Source: Pseudomonas frederiksbergensis (lineage in GTDB: Bacteria; Pseudomonadota; Gammaproteobacteria; Pseudomonadales; Pseudomonadaceae). Taken from it: a DNA stretch of 64,000 nt. Positions 1-9,176 of the stretch are shown here, piece by piece (position 1 is the stretch's first letter; each line of letters begins with the position of its first letter). Under the pieces are notes generated by a model. The model worked only from the letters and a program-made list of their open reading frames with translations, made no database searches and was not told the DNA's origin. The stretch lies in NCBI RefSeq assembly GCF_001874645.1, contig NZ_CP017886.1:4152001-4216000 (forward strand). The letters run 5' to 3'. Both the position numbers and the translations under genes were made by a program.

Positions 1-1419
1 CGCACCAGCACGACCACGCGCCGGCACTACGACTTCCAGCGCCCGAGTCTGTTGCTGGAAAGCCGCTTCACGGCCGAGTTCAGCCCTGAGCTTGAAGACT
101 ATCGCTACCCCGTATTAATCGAGAACGCCAAACGCGGCAAACAACTCGCTCGCCAGGCCTTGGAGCGGCACCGCGCGGATTACCAGGTGGTCAAGGGCAA
201 GAGCGATCAACCGTGCTTGCGCAGTGGTCACTTTTTTGACCTGACCGAGCATCCGCGTAAAGCCTGCAACGATTTGTGGCTGTTGCTCAGTGTGACGCAT
301 ACCGGAAGGCAGCCTCAGTCGCTGGAAGAGGCAATCACCCGCGACGTCAAATCCGAAGACGGCTTTACCCAAGGTTATCGCAACAGCTTCAGCGTCATTC
401 CCTGGGACGTGTTTTACCGGCCGCCGATGCGTTCACGAAACACGCTGTTGGTGAGTCAGACCGCCCGCGTCACAGGCCCTGCCGGCGAAGAGATCTATTG
501 CGATGAGTATGGTCGCGTCAAAGTCGAATTTCCTTGGTGCAGGGCCGAACTCGACAGCGAGAAAAGCAGTTGCTGGCTGCGGGTTTCAACCGGCTGGGCG
601 GGTCAGCATTTCGGCGCGGTGATCATCCCGCGCATCGGCATGGAGGTCGTTGTCACCTTTCTGGATGGCAATCCCGATAATCCGTTCATTACCGGGTGCG
701 TGCCGAACAAGGTCACTGCGATGCCCTACCCGTTGCCCGAGCACAAAACCAAAACCGTATTGCGCAGCGACAGCTCCCCGCACACCGGTGGTTACAACGA
801 ACTGTCGATTGAAGACCGCGCCGGGCAAGAGCAAATCTACCTGCGCGCCGAACGCGACCTCGAACAACTGATCCTCAATGACAGCGACTCTAAAATTGGC
901 AACGACCGCCGCGAACAGATCACCCGTGACAGCCGCAGCCTGATCGGTAACGACCGCTTTGAACAGGTGGACAACAATAGCGCCAGCCTGATCAAGGGCG
1001 ACGAGTTGCACACCACTCAAGGCGCACGCAATACGCTGATCGGCGGCAACGAACTGATCTCCATCACCGGCAATAGCAGCACGACGGCAGAGGGCACGCT
1101 GGTGATTCAGGCCGGGCCTCACGCCCATATCACCGCCGACCATGTGGTGATTGTTGCGGGGAAGAGCTTGACGTGGCAGGTCGGTGGTCAGCACATCGTC
1201 ATCACCCCGGGGGGGATTTTCAGCAGCGTGCCCATTGTTGAAGGTGGCGTGCCGGTGTCCGGGATAGCTCCAGAGCCTGCTCGCTCATTGCTCCCCGAGG
1301 CGCCCCAGGCGCTGATTGCGCCATCACTGGCCGCGCAAAAACTGGCGTTGACTCAGGCTGCGCAGCAGGCCGCGCCGATCTGTGCCGTGTGTCAAAAACT
1401 GGCGGAGGCATCGGCATGA
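1..1419 (+). CDS. vgrG: Type VI secretion VgrG spike protein (5' partial)
   Basis: This is the C-terminal 472 residues of a VgrG, the trimeric tip of the T6SS needle; the frame is open to base 1, so the true start lies upstream. A gp5-like OB-fold is visible (visible residues about 155-240, with DEYGRVKVEFPW and WAGQHFGAVIIPRIGMEV). It is followed by the repetitive beta-helix typical of DUF2345 (repeated IGNDRREQI / IGNDRFEQV units). The last 15 residues carry a CxxC (PICAVCQKL), a type of tail seen on VgrGs that load DUF4123-dependent cargo. The stop overlaps the adaptor start as ATGA. No T6SS sheath or baseplate genes are in view, so this is a cargo island rather than the main cluster. Confidence 0.95.
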   Translation, partial: RTSTTTRRHYDFQRPSLLLESRFTAEFSPELEDYRYPVLIENAKRGKQLARQALERHRADYQVVKGKSDQPCLRSGHFFDLTEHPRKACNDLWLLLSVTHTGRQPQSLEEAITRDVKSEDGFTQGYRNSFSVIPWDVFYRPPMRSRNTLLVSQTARVTGPAGEEIYCDEYGRVKVEFPWCRAELDSEKSSCWLRVSTGWAGQHFGAVIIPRIGMEVVVTFLDGNPDNPFITGCVPNKVTAMPYPLPEHKTKTVLRSDSSPHTGGYNELSIEDRAGQEQIYLRAERDLEQLILNDSDSKIGNDRREQITRDSRSLIGNDRFEQVDNNSASLIKGDELHTTQGARNTLIGGNELISITGNSSTTAEGTLVIQAGPHAHITADHVVIVAGKSLTWQVGGQHIVITPGGIFSSVPIVEGGVPVSGIAPEPARSLLPEAPQALIAPSLAAQKLALTQAAQQAAPICAVCQKLAEASA

Positions 1420-2249
1420 GTCAGGCTTACCTGCTGCTGGATCGCGCCCAGATTGAACGCCTGCCTGAACGTTTGTTTGAGCTCGAGAGCACAACGTTCC
1501 AATCGCTTTACCAGACCACCGCTTTTGGCCCGTTGGAGGACGTCGGGCCGGTTTTGGTGCCGGTTTCCCCCAATAGCCCGCTGGCCCAGACCTTTTTTCG
1601 GGAGTGGAGCGCGACGTCTGGCATCTGGCTGGAGTCAGAGGCGCAAGAAACGGTCGTGCTTGAGCATTTACGTAGCCTGATTCACGTTCGTGTCGAGGGG
1701 GATGTCACGGTTTTATTTCGTTATTACGACCCTCGCATCACCGCCTTGTGGCTGACGGATCTGCCTCCCCATGAGCGTGATCGGTTGATGGGGCCGGTGC
1801 GACTGATCCGGCTCCCGGCATTGGATATCCATCAAGAAAATCCGGATCAATCCGCTGCACAGTACGCGCAAGCGCCTTGGTTGTTCCTGCCTGCGGAGCA
1901 ATTGGAGCACTTGGGCCGTGCCCAACGGCAGCGCTTCGCTCAACGGTTGATCGAACATTGCCAACTTTACTTTTCCGAATACCTGCAAGGGCTGGATCTC
2001 TTGGCACTGCAACAGTGGGCATCGCACTGCCAGCACTCTGCCGGTCGTCACGGTTACAGCGCCCTCGATGAAGTCCTGCTCTGGGCGCGTTTCCATGCTG
2101 CGCTGGGCACTGACTTTCCCGATGCACCGGCTCACGCCGCTTACCGACAGATATTGGCCGAGCCCGGCATATCGCCCAAGCAACGGCTGGACAACCTGAA
2201 TGCCGAACTGACGCATCAGCAGCTCACCGGCCAGGAGTCCTGCCGATGA
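1416..2249 (+). CDS. DUF4123 T6SS effector adaptor/chaperone
   Basis: The 277-residue protein starts at the ATG that overlaps the vgrG stop and ends in an ATGA overlap with the effector gene, so the three genes are translationally coupled. It looks like a DUF4123 protein (Tap/TEC family), which binds an effector and docks it on the cognate VgrG. Visible support is the N-terminal AYLLLDRAQIERL segment, the LRSLIHVRVEGDVTVLFRYYDPR core and the WLFLPAEQLEHL stretch, plus position between vgrG and a large effector. No signal peptide or membrane segment is seen. A longer frame starting at 1389 inside vgrG is less likely than the coupled start. Confidence 0.85.
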   Translation: MSQAYLLLDRAQIERLPERLFELESTTFQSLYQTTAFGPLEDVGPVLVPVSPNSPLAQTFFREWSATSGIWLESEAQETVVLEHLRSLIHVRVEGDVTVLFRYYDPRITALWLTDLPPHERDRLMGPVRLIRLPALDIHQENPDQSAAQYAQAPWLFLPAEQLEHLGRAQRQRFAQRLIEHCQLYFSEYLQGLDLLALQQWASHCQHSAGRHGYSALDEVLLWARFHAALGTDFPDAPAHAAYRQILAEPGISPKQRLDNLNAELTHQQLTGQESCR

Positions 2250-5200
2250 GCGCAGAACAACTGGCGAGGCTTGACCGCGCCGCACAGGCCGAACGCGCCG
2301 CCAAGGCTCAGCCGCACGTCGACATCAACAGCACGATGGCCCCTTGTCCGGCCAGCCAGTCCGAGCTATTCGTGGTGCCCGTGCGCTACGCCTTGGCTGA
2401 GGAAAAGGCCGGGCACCCCTGCTGCGCTCCCGGCGTGACCCCGCAAAGCCGACCCATGGCGGTACGACGCCTACGGGCCGGGTTTGTTTATCTGTGGCAG
2501 GACAAAGGCCCTCTTAAGCGGTATGCCGTTTCGCCGAATGGCCAGCTCAAAGAACAGGCCCTGGAAGCCGACGCGACCCCGGTGCTTGACGCGACCCTGA
2601 CGGGGCTGGCCCTGAAAAAAATCCACGATGCCTGGATGCTCTACAGCGAGTTCCCGCTCAACCCCGAGCACTGCCAAGCGCTAAGCGACAGCAGCGACCA
2701 ACGCAGCGCGCACATGCGCCAGCTGGCCTTGCGCAGCGTGGCCAATGAACTGCAAGCCGAGCATTGCCCGCCGCTGGAAAAAGCCGGTGAGGTCATGGCC
2801 GAACTCATCCCTGGCACCTTCGCCCGGTCCATGAAAGCGGACCCGCAGCGGGGCGCTGAAGATACCGACGCGCTGGGCGAAACGGTGATGAAAGACCCGA
2901 CCCCGGCCAACATCAAGGCCTACACCGACGCCATGCACTGCGCCCGTGAGCGCGAGAGCGTCATTGCCCAACACCCCGAGGCCTGCGACCAGCCGCCGGG
3001 CGAGTGGAGCGCCGAGCCGTGGGACGGTCAGGGCACTCAGGACTGGCTGGACAGCGCCAAGGCACACACCGAGGGTCTGTTTGCCATCTTCGCCTGTCTG
3101 GATGACGATCTGGGCGTGCTGCGTGACATCAATCATGAGCAGGAATGGGTTGAGGCGAGCCACGAAAAATGGCTGGGCGAGAATAACCTGCGGCTGAGCA
3201 TCGGCGGGTTCGTGCGCAGCCTGATCACTGAAGATGGCGCCGAACTGGCCGGGTCCATCAGCTACCGTTACAAGGAACGCGACATCGTCCTCACGCCCGA
3301 ACAGGGCCAAGTCATGCTCGACACCCAGCATCGGCTGGATGAGGCGCTCAAGGCTGAAACCCAGGCCCGTCAGTACGGTGGTCAACCCACTCAGGCCGAA
3401 GCCGCCGCCCGCGATGCGCGTATCGCGGCCATCGTCGCTCCGGTACGGGCCTTTATTCCGGCGGACCTGTACACCGAGGCGGAATTCATCGTCCGCCAAT
3501 ACCGCGCCGAAAAGCACGCCAACCTCAACAACCATCACTTCAGTGCCAAGGTCGGCCAATACATCGACCTCGAGGCGATGAACCGCTGGTTCGCGCAGAC
3601 GGCAGCGGCGCACTACCAGCAGATCGAACAGCGGCACACCGCGTTGTTTGCCGACCGGGGCGTGTACCTCAACCGTTCGCTCAGCGGCACCTGGTTTGTC
3701 GATTACCACGACCTGGCGACGCGCCACTGGCTGACCGAACTGGCCACCGGCTGCCTGACCGCCCAATGCCTGCGCGCCCAGGGCGCCGAGCAATACGCCG
3801 ACTACGTGCGCGCCGCCGATGGCGGCGCGCTGAAACAACTGTTCAACGCCTGGACGCCCTCGATCGAGGCGGCCATTAACAGCGCCTCGCGCCTGAGTGA
3901 GTTGATGGCTGCACTGGCCTCCGACAACCTCAGCGCCACCCATCAGGCATTGGCGCCGCTGAGTGCAGCGGTTCTGGGCGACATCGCGGCCATGGCCCGA
4001 GACGCGAGCAGCCAATGGAGTGCGCTGGTCAACCGGCTGGCGGCGTCGCTGTTGTTGCTCAAGGGTGACACCACCTTCAGCCATTCATGGATGGGCATCC
4101 TCATCGCCGCCCGCCTGGGCAGCGACACGCGTTTGCAGGTTGTGACCGAAGCCGGCCGAACGCTGTGGAGATTGTTGGGGCAACAAGGTGAAGGGCTGAC
4201 CCAATGGGCGAGCGCCGCAGGGAGGGCCATTGGTGCGGGCCGTGTGGAGCGGATTGTTAAATCCAACTTGGTGATCAACAGCGGTGGGGTGGTGCCGTTG
4301 GCGGCGTTGTTGTTGAACGTGCTCAATGCGCATCACTATTTGAGCAAGGCCGGGGTGTTGGAGGGGATGGACAGTCGGCGGGCGAACGACACGGTGTCGG
4401 CGACGTTGTATGCCGCGGCGGCTTTGGTGGCGGTGGTTGATATGCAAGTGCGGAAGGGATTTGGGAAGGATCGGTTCTTTATTCGCTCATCTGCGGCTCC
4501 GACGCTTACGCTGTTTGGTGGGGTGATTGGTGGATTGTCATTTGTTGCAGCAGTGAACGAATACAGGTCTCTGCAAACTCAGCTAGAGAGAGCACACGCT
4601 CAAGTCGATCCGTGGCTGGAGATGCGTCAGACCGTGGTCGCCGGGCAGGTCGGTGCTTTTGGTGCTCAGGCACTGTTGGGGATGGCCCAAACCGGCAGAG
4701 CTTTGGCAGGATTAGTCGAAGTCGAAGTCGCTATCTTGCGTTACACGCTGTACATGGGCCCGTTGAACTGGATCATCGCCGCACTGGGCGCGCTGTACCT
4801 GACGGCCTGGCTCTTTGAGCGGACGCCGCTGCAAACCTTCCTGAACTTCTGCTGCTGGTCGAAAGCCCGGGCTATCGATCTGGAACCTATCGCGCCCAAC
4901 GCCCAGCAGGACGAACTCAACCGGCTGTACTTCATCCTGTATGCGCCTCGGGTCAGCATGCAAAGTAGCTCGGAGCGCACCACGAGTAATGGCCATTCCG
5001 GCCTCGCTTTCGTCAGCTCCATCAATGCCCTGACCATCGATTTACCGGGGGCGGAGCCCGGCAGTGTCTACCTGGAACTGAGCATGGTTGGGGATCCGGT
5101 GGATACCCAAGCCTCCCGCGACATGATCAAAAACAGCCCGATCCACCACTACAAAGCACCGCGTCCCTGGCGGGACATGACGCCTCACTGGTTGTCCAGC

Positions 5201-5518
5201 AGCGTCTGTCAGTGGATACCGCACAAGGAAGGTCAGGGCCTGCGCTTGAGTGGCCCATTCAACACGCTGAAAAACGTATTGGACACGACACCCAGCACTG
5301 TTTCCCTAAGGTTGCGTTATCGCACGCCATTGATCGCCATGCTCGGCGCTCGTACGTTTATCGGCGGCGAACTGGGGCTTGCATTTACCCTGAATCACTC
5401 AACTGACGTAGTAGAGCTGCGGGCCGACCCGACGCCGCAACTGGATCGTGTGCGGAGTTATCCACTCGGCGACGATCACCCCGGCGCCATTTACCTGCAA
5501 CCCAAGGACAAACGATGA
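2246..5518 (+). CDS. VasX/BTH_I2691-like T6SS membrane effector
   Basis: The 1090-residue protein is a probable pore-forming or membrane-disrupting antibacterial T6SS effector. Residues 20-110 resemble the VasX N-terminal region (PVRYAL, then RRLRAGFVYLWQ). A long soluble, partly helical middle follows. Several hydrophobic segments sit at roughly residues 675-700, 715-735, 750-770 and 795-855, in the place of the colicin-like part of VasX. The final about 137 residues (from base 5108) form a separate soluble tail that is repeated three times downstream. Codon use shifts at about 4440-4730: rare AGG, AGA and CTA codons and lower GC suggest a recombined segment. The stop overlaps the immunity start by ATGA. 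Family assignment is by recognition; target and mechanism are inferred. Confidence 0.8.
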   Translation: MSAEQLARLDRAAQAERAAKAQPHVDINSTMAPCPASQSELFVVPVRYALAEEKAGHPCCAPGVTPQSRPMAVRRLRAGFVYLWQDKGPLKRYAVSPNGQLKEQALEADATPVLDATLTGLALKKIHDAWMLYSEFPLNPEHCQALSDSSDQRSAHMRQLALRSVANELQAEHCPPLEKAGEVMAELIPGTFARSMKADPQRGAEDTDALGETVMKDPTPANIKAYTDAMHCARERESVIAQHPEACDQPPGEWSAEPWDGQGTQDWLDSAKAHTEGLFAIFACLDDDLGVLRDINHEQEWVEASHEKWLGENNLRLSIGGFVRSLITEDGAELAGSISYRYKERDIVLTPEQGQVMLDTQHRLDEALKAETQARQYGGQPTQAEAAARDARIAAIVAPVRAFIPADLYTEAEFIVRQYRAEKHANLNNHHFSAKVGQYIDLEAMNRWFAQTAAAHYQQIEQRHTALFADRGVYLNRSLSGTWFVDYHDLATRHWLTELATGCLTAQCLRAQGAEQYADYVRAADGGALKQLFNAWTPSIEAAINSASRLSELMAALASDNLSATHQALAPLSAAVLGDIAAMARDASSQWSALVNRLAASLLLLKGDTTFSHSWMGILIAARLGSDTRLQVVTEAGRTLWRLLGQQGEGLTQWASAAGRAIGAGRVERIVKSNLVINSGGVVPLAALLLNVLNAHHYLSKAGVLEGMDSRRANDTVSATLYAAAALVAVVDMQVRKGFGKDRFFIRSSAAPTLTLFGGVIGGLSFVAAVNEYRSLQTQLERAHAQVDPWLEMRQTVVAGQVGAFGAQALLGMAQTGRALAGLVEVEVAILRYTLYMGPLNWIIAALGALYLTAWLFERTPLQTFLNFCCWSKARAIDLEPIAPNAQQDELNRLYFILYAPRVSMQSSSERTTSNGHSGLAFVSSINALTIDLPGAEPGSVYLELSMVGDPVDTQASRDMIKNSPIHHYKAPRPWRDMTPHWLSSSVCQWIPHKEGQGLRLSGPFNTLKNVLDTTPSTVSLRLRYRTPLIAMLGARTFIGGELGLAFTLNHSTDVVELRADPTPQLDRVRSYPLGDDHPGAIYLQPKDKR

Positions 5519-6444
5519 GCACGCCCCCGGCACGCACCACGAAAAAACGGATCTTTTCGCGCAATGACTATTTGGCGCCGTTGCCGATTCCAACGGGTAG
5601 AAAACCCTCGGATGTGCTCAATATCATCTGGCGCAAGAATGAGGTATTTCTCGATGTCGGCAGCTACAGCATCGGTTCGGCGGTGATGGTGATGTGGCCG
5701 ATGGTGATGCTGTTTGCGCTTTTGAACTACATCACCCCCGATCCTCTGATATGGGGTGGAGGGCTAATCATCGTGGGCATCCCTATTTTGTTTTTGATCC
5801 AAGGCCTATTTCGCGAGGTGCCACTTCCAGTGCGCTTCAACCGCCAACACCGAGAAGTCTGCGTACCGCGCGACGATGGCGAGTACTGGATCGTGCCCTG
5901 GGAAAGCGTGACGGCTGCCGCCACCCAACACTCGTCGGTCAGCCAGGCCGGTAAAGCCACGATGGGTTTATTGATCATTGGTTTCGAGAACCCAGACCCG
6001 CAGGCCAAGGAAGACAACAAGCATTTTTCACTGGGCTTCAACTGTGGGGGCGGCACCACGGCCATGGCGCTGTGGGAGTGCATGCGCAGTTACATGGAGA
6101 TTGGGCCGGAGGCTGTTGAGGATCAAACAGCGCGTTTCGACAGGTCAAAAGGAATCTGGGCTACTTACCTGGACGATCTGATCAAGGCCGCGAAATTGAG
6201 AGGCTGGTTCGTAACCGTTCTTTGGGAGGGGTTCTGCGGGATTTTCATTTTCAACACGCTGCTGATAGACGTGCTTGAACGCTGGAAACTGAATCCGCCG
6301 CCCGATTTGCCCTATCCCGACATCATCGAATGGTCCAAACCCTTACCCCCGGAACAGTGGGCCAAACGCTCCCCGGAACTGGAAGCAGCCATCGCCAAAC
6401 GCGAGGCTGAACTGGCCGCGCAGGCCGAGCGAGCGTTGGCTTGA
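5515..6444 (+). CDS. DUF6708 membrane protein, probable T6SS immunity protein (copy 1)
   Basis: The 309-residue protein is encoded directly after, and overlapping, the effector gene, the usual place for a cognate immunity gene. It has a soluble N-terminus (residues 1-50), a hydrophobic hairpin at about 55-98, a cytoplasmic-looking core with FNRQHREVC and WECMRSYMEIGPEAVED, and another hydrophobic stretch at about 232-255. I recognise the core as DUF6708. An inner-membrane immunity protein fits a pore-forming toxin, as TsiV2 does for VasX. Compared with copies 2 and 3 it is six residues shorter, all within the variable window at residues 66-93. Function is inferred from position and topology. 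Confidence 0.8.
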   Translation: MSTPPARTTKKRIFSRNDYLAPLPIPTGRKPSDVLNIIWRKNEVFLDVGSYSIGSAVMVMWPMVMLFALLNYITPDPLIWGGGLIIVGIPILFLIQGLFREVPLPVRFNRQHREVCVPRDDGEYWIVPWESVTAAATQHSSVSQAGKATMGLLIIGFENPDPQAKEDNKHFSLGFNCGGGTTAMALWECMRSYMEIGPEAVEDQTARFDRSKGIWATYLDDLIKAAKLRGWFVTVLWEGFCGIFIFNTLLIDVLERWKLNPPPDLPYPDIIEWSKPLPPEQWAKRSPELEAAIAKREAELAAQAERALA

Positions 6445-6866
6445 CGGCGAGTATTCAAGCCTCCCGCGACATGATCAAAAACAGTCCGATCCACCACTAC
6501 AAAACACCGCGCCCTTGGCAAGACATGACGCCTCACTGGTTGTCCAGCAGCGCTTGTCAGTGGATACCGCACAAAGAAGGTCAGGGCTTACGTTTGAGTG
6601 GCCCCTTTAAAGAGCTTCGCAACGTATTGGACACGACACCCAGCTCTGTTTCCCTAAGGTTGCGTTATCGCACGCCATTGATCGCCATGCTCGGTGCTCG
6701 TACGTTTATCGGCGGCGAACTGGGGCTTGCTTTTACTCTGAATCACTCAACTGACGTAGTAGAGCTGTGGGCCGACCCGACGCCTCAACTGGATCGTGTG
6801 CCAAGTTACCCGCTCGGCGACGATCACCCCGGCGCCCTTTACCTGCAACCCAAGGACAAACGATGA
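6441..6866 (+). CDS. Orphan effector C-terminal tail (copy 1)
   Basis: From base 6456 this frame repeats the last 136 codons of the upstream effector with few changes (KELRNVL for NTLKNVL, WADP for RADP). It lacks the N-terminal loading and membrane regions. The only in-frame start is a TTG at 6441 that overlaps the preceding immunity stop as TTGA, so coupled translation of a 141-residue protein is possible but unproven. The frame is undamaged and ends in the same ATGA overlap with the next immunity gene. It could be a silent recombination donor, a decoy or a remnant of duplication; whether it is expressed is unknown. Confidence 0.55.
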   Translation: MTASIQASRDMIKNSPIHHYKTPRPWQDMTPHWLSSSACQWIPHKEGQGLRLSGPFKELRNVLDTTPSSVSLRLRYRTPLIAMLGARTFIGGELGLAFTLNHSTDVVELWADPTPQLDRVPSYPLGDDHPGALYLQPKDKR

Positions 6867-7810
6867 GCACGCCCCCGGCAGGCACCACGAAAAAACGGAT
6901 CTTTTCGCGCAATGACTATTTGGCGCCGTTACCGATCCCTACGGGTAGAAAGCCCTCGGATGTGCTCAATATCATCTGGCGAAAAAACGAGGTGTTTCTC
7001 GACATAGGCAGCTACAGCATCGGCTCGGCGGTGATGGTGATGTGGCCGATGGTGATGGTGTTTTTAGCCATGTCTTTCTTTACTCGAAATCTCGACCCTG
7101 ATTTCAGCCAAGGTGTTTTGATACTAGGGGCGGTTATTTTGGGCGTTCCTACGCTGATTTTGATCCAAGGCCTCTTCAGAGAAGTTCCCTTACCTGTGCG
7201 CTTCAACCGCCAGCGCCGCGAAGTCTGCGTCCCCCGCGACGATGGCGAGTACTGGATCGTGCCCTGGGAAAGCGTGACGGCTGCCGCCACCCAACACTCG
7301 TCGGTCAGCCAGGCCGGTAAAGCGACGATGGGTTTACTGATCATTGGTTTCGAAAACCCCGACCCGCTGGCCAAGGACGACAACAAGCATTTTTCACTGG
7401 GCTTCAACTGTGGCGGCGGCTCCACGGCCATGGCGCTGTGGGAGTGCATGCGCAGCTATATGGAAATTGGGCCGGAGGCTGTCGAGGATCAGACGGCACG
7501 CTTTGACAGGTCTAAAGGGATTTGGGCTACTTACCTGGACGATCTGAACAAGGCCGCAAAATTGAGAGGTTGGTTCGTAACAGCCCTCTGGGAAGGGTTC
7601 TGCGGGCTTTTCATTTTCAACACGTTGCTGATAGACGTGCTTGAACGCTGGAAACTGTACCCGCCGCCAGACCTGCCCTATCCCGACATCATCGAATGGT
7701 CAAAACCATTACCCCCGGAACAGTGGGCAAAACGCTCCCCAGAACTGGAAGCAGCCATCGCCAAACGCGAGGCTGAACTGGCCACGCAGGCCGAGCGAGC
7801 GTTGGCTTGA
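6863..7810 (+). CDS. DUF6708 probable immunity protein (copy 2)
   Basis: The 315-residue paralog of the first immunity protein starts at the ATG overlapping the stop of the orphan tail; a longer frame from 6767 reads through the tail in another frame and is not used. It is almost identical to copy 1 outside residues 66-99, where the first membrane hairpin and its loop are replaced by an unrelated hydrophobic sequence with the loop TRNLDPDFSQG. The second hydrophobic stretch differs at single positions (GLFIFNT against GIFIFNT). It probably protects against a variant effector not encoded here, which would make it an orphan immunity gene. That role is inferred. Confidence 0.75.
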   Translation: MSTPPAGTTKKRIFSRNDYLAPLPIPTGRKPSDVLNIIWRKNEVFLDIGSYSIGSAVMVMWPMVMVFLAMSFFTRNLDPDFSQGVLILGAVILGVPTLILIQGLFREVPLPVRFNRQRREVCVPRDDGEYWIVPWESVTAAATQHSSVSQAGKATMGLLIIGFENPDPLAKDDNKHFSLGFNCGGGSTAMALWECMRSYMEIGPEAVEDQTARFDRSKGIWATYLDDLNKAAKLRGWFVTALWEGFCGLFIFNTLLIDVLERWKLYPPPDLPYPDIIEWSKPLPPEQWAKRSPELEAAIAKREAELATQAERALA

Positions 7811-8232
7811 GGGCGAATACTCAAGCCTCCCGAGACCTGATCAAAAACAGTCCGATCCACCACTACAAAACACCGCGTCCCTGGCGAGACATGACGCCTC
7901 ACTGGTTGTCCAGCAGCGTCTGTCAGTGGATACCGCACAAGGAAGGTCAGGGCCTACGCTTGAGTGGCCCATTCAACACGCTGAAAAACGTATTGGACAC
8001 GACACCCAGCACTGTTTCCCTAAGGTTGCGTTATCGCACGCCATTGATCGCCATGCTCGGCGCTCGTACGTTTATCGGCGGCGAACTGGGGCTTGCTTTT
8101 ACCCTGAATGACACAACGGGTGTGATAGAGCTGCGGGCCGACCCGACGCCTCAACTGGATCGTGTGCCAAGTTACCCGCTCGGCGACGACCACCCCGGCG
8201 CCATTTACTTGCAACCCAAGGACAAACGATGA
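7807..8232 (+). CDS. Orphan effector C-terminal tail (copy 2)
   Basis: This is the second repeat of the effector tail; homology begins at 7822, with a possible TTG start at 7807 in a TTGA overlap with the previous stop. It ends in an ATGA overlap with the third immunity gene. It keeps NTLKNVL like the full effector but has NDTTGVIELR where the others have NHSTDVVELR. At 141 codons and without frameshifts it is the same length as the other two orphan tails. No secretion or membrane signal is present. Protein production is uncertain. Confidence 0.55.
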   Translation: MRANTQASRDLIKNSPIHHYKTPRPWRDMTPHWLSSSVCQWIPHKEGQGLRLSGPFNTLKNVLDTTPSTVSLRLRYRTPLIAMLGARTFIGGELGLAFTLNDTTGVIELRADPTPQLDRVPSYPLGDDHPGAIYLQPKDKR

Positions 8233-9176
8233 GCACGCCACCGGCAGGCACCACGAAAAAACGGATGTTTTCGCGCAATGACTATTTGGCGCCGTTGCCC
8301 ATCCCTACGGGTAGAAAACCCTCGGATGTGCTCAATATCATCTGGCGTAAAAACGAGGTGTTTCTCGATATTGGCAACTACAGCATCGGTTCGGCGGTGA
8401 TGGTGTTGTGGCCGATGGTGATGCTGTTTTTATCTCTGGCTTATGGATTCAGAAATATTTCACCTGAACTTAGTACTTTTACTCTTATCGGGGGGGGGGT
8501 AATCACTGGCATCCCAGCGCTGTTTTTGATCCAAGGCCTATTTCGCGAAGTCCCCCTCCCCGTGCGTTTCAATCGCCAACGCCGCGAAGTCTGCGTACCA
8601 CGCGACAATGGCGAGTATTGGATCGTGCCCTGGGAAACCGTGACAGCCGCCGCTACCCAGCACTCGTCGGCCAGCCAGGCCGGTAAAGCCACGATGGGTT
8701 TATTGATCATTGGTTTCGAGAACCCGGACCCGCAGGCCAAGGAAGACAACAAGCATTTTTCACTGAGTTTCAACTGTGGGGGCGGCACCACGGCCATGGC
8801 GCTGTGGGAGTGCATGCGCAGTTACATGGAGATTGGGCCGGAGGCTGTTGAGGATCAAACAGCGCGTTTCGACAGGTCAAAAGGAATCTGGGCTACTTAC
8901 CTGGACGATCTGATCAAGGCCGCGAAATTGAGAGGCTGGTTCGTAACCGCTCTTTGGGAAGGGTTCTGCGGGATGTTCATTTTCAACACGCTGCTGATAG
9001 ACGTGCTTGAACGCTGGAAACTGAATCCGCCACCCGATTTGCCCTATCCCGACATCATCGAATGGTCCAAACCCTTACCCCCGGAACAGTGGGCCAAACG
9101 CACCCCGGAACTGGAAGCAGCCATCGCCAAACGCGAGGCTGAACTGGCCGCGCAGGCAGAGCGAGCGTTGGCTTGA
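8229..9176 (+). CDS. DUF6708 probable immunity protein (copy 3), with G10 tract
   Basis: The 315-residue third paralog again differs mainly in residues 66-99 (loop FRNISPELSTF). That window contains a run of ten G at 8490-8499 encoding the GGG of LIGGGVITG. A homopolymer this long in a coding region can slip during replication, and a one-base change would truncate the protein in its first membrane hairpin. The remainder is close to copy 1. It is coupled to the orphan tails on both sides by four-base overlaps. As with copy 2, the matching effector is not in the window. Confidence 0.75.
   Translation: MSTPPAGTTKKRMFSRNDYLAPLPIPTGRKPSDVLNIIWRKNEVFLDIGNYSIGSAVMVLWPMVMLFLSLAYGFRNISPELSTFTLIGGGVITGIPALFLIQGLFREVPLPVRFNRQRREVCVPRDNGEYWIVPWETVTAAATQHSSASQAGKATMGLLIIGFENPDPQAKEDNKHFSLSFNCGGGTTAMALWECMRSYMEIGPEAVEDQTARFDRSKGIWATYLDDLIKAAKLRGWFVTALWEGFCGMFIFNTLLIDVLERWKLNPPPDLPYPDIIEWSKPLPPEQWAKRTPELEAAIAKREAELAAQAERALA

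Noticed and set aside
2681..4084. 467-codon minus-strand frame inside the effector gene
   Set aside because: Antisense shadow; the plus-strand frame is longer, coupled to its neighbours and has recognisable features.
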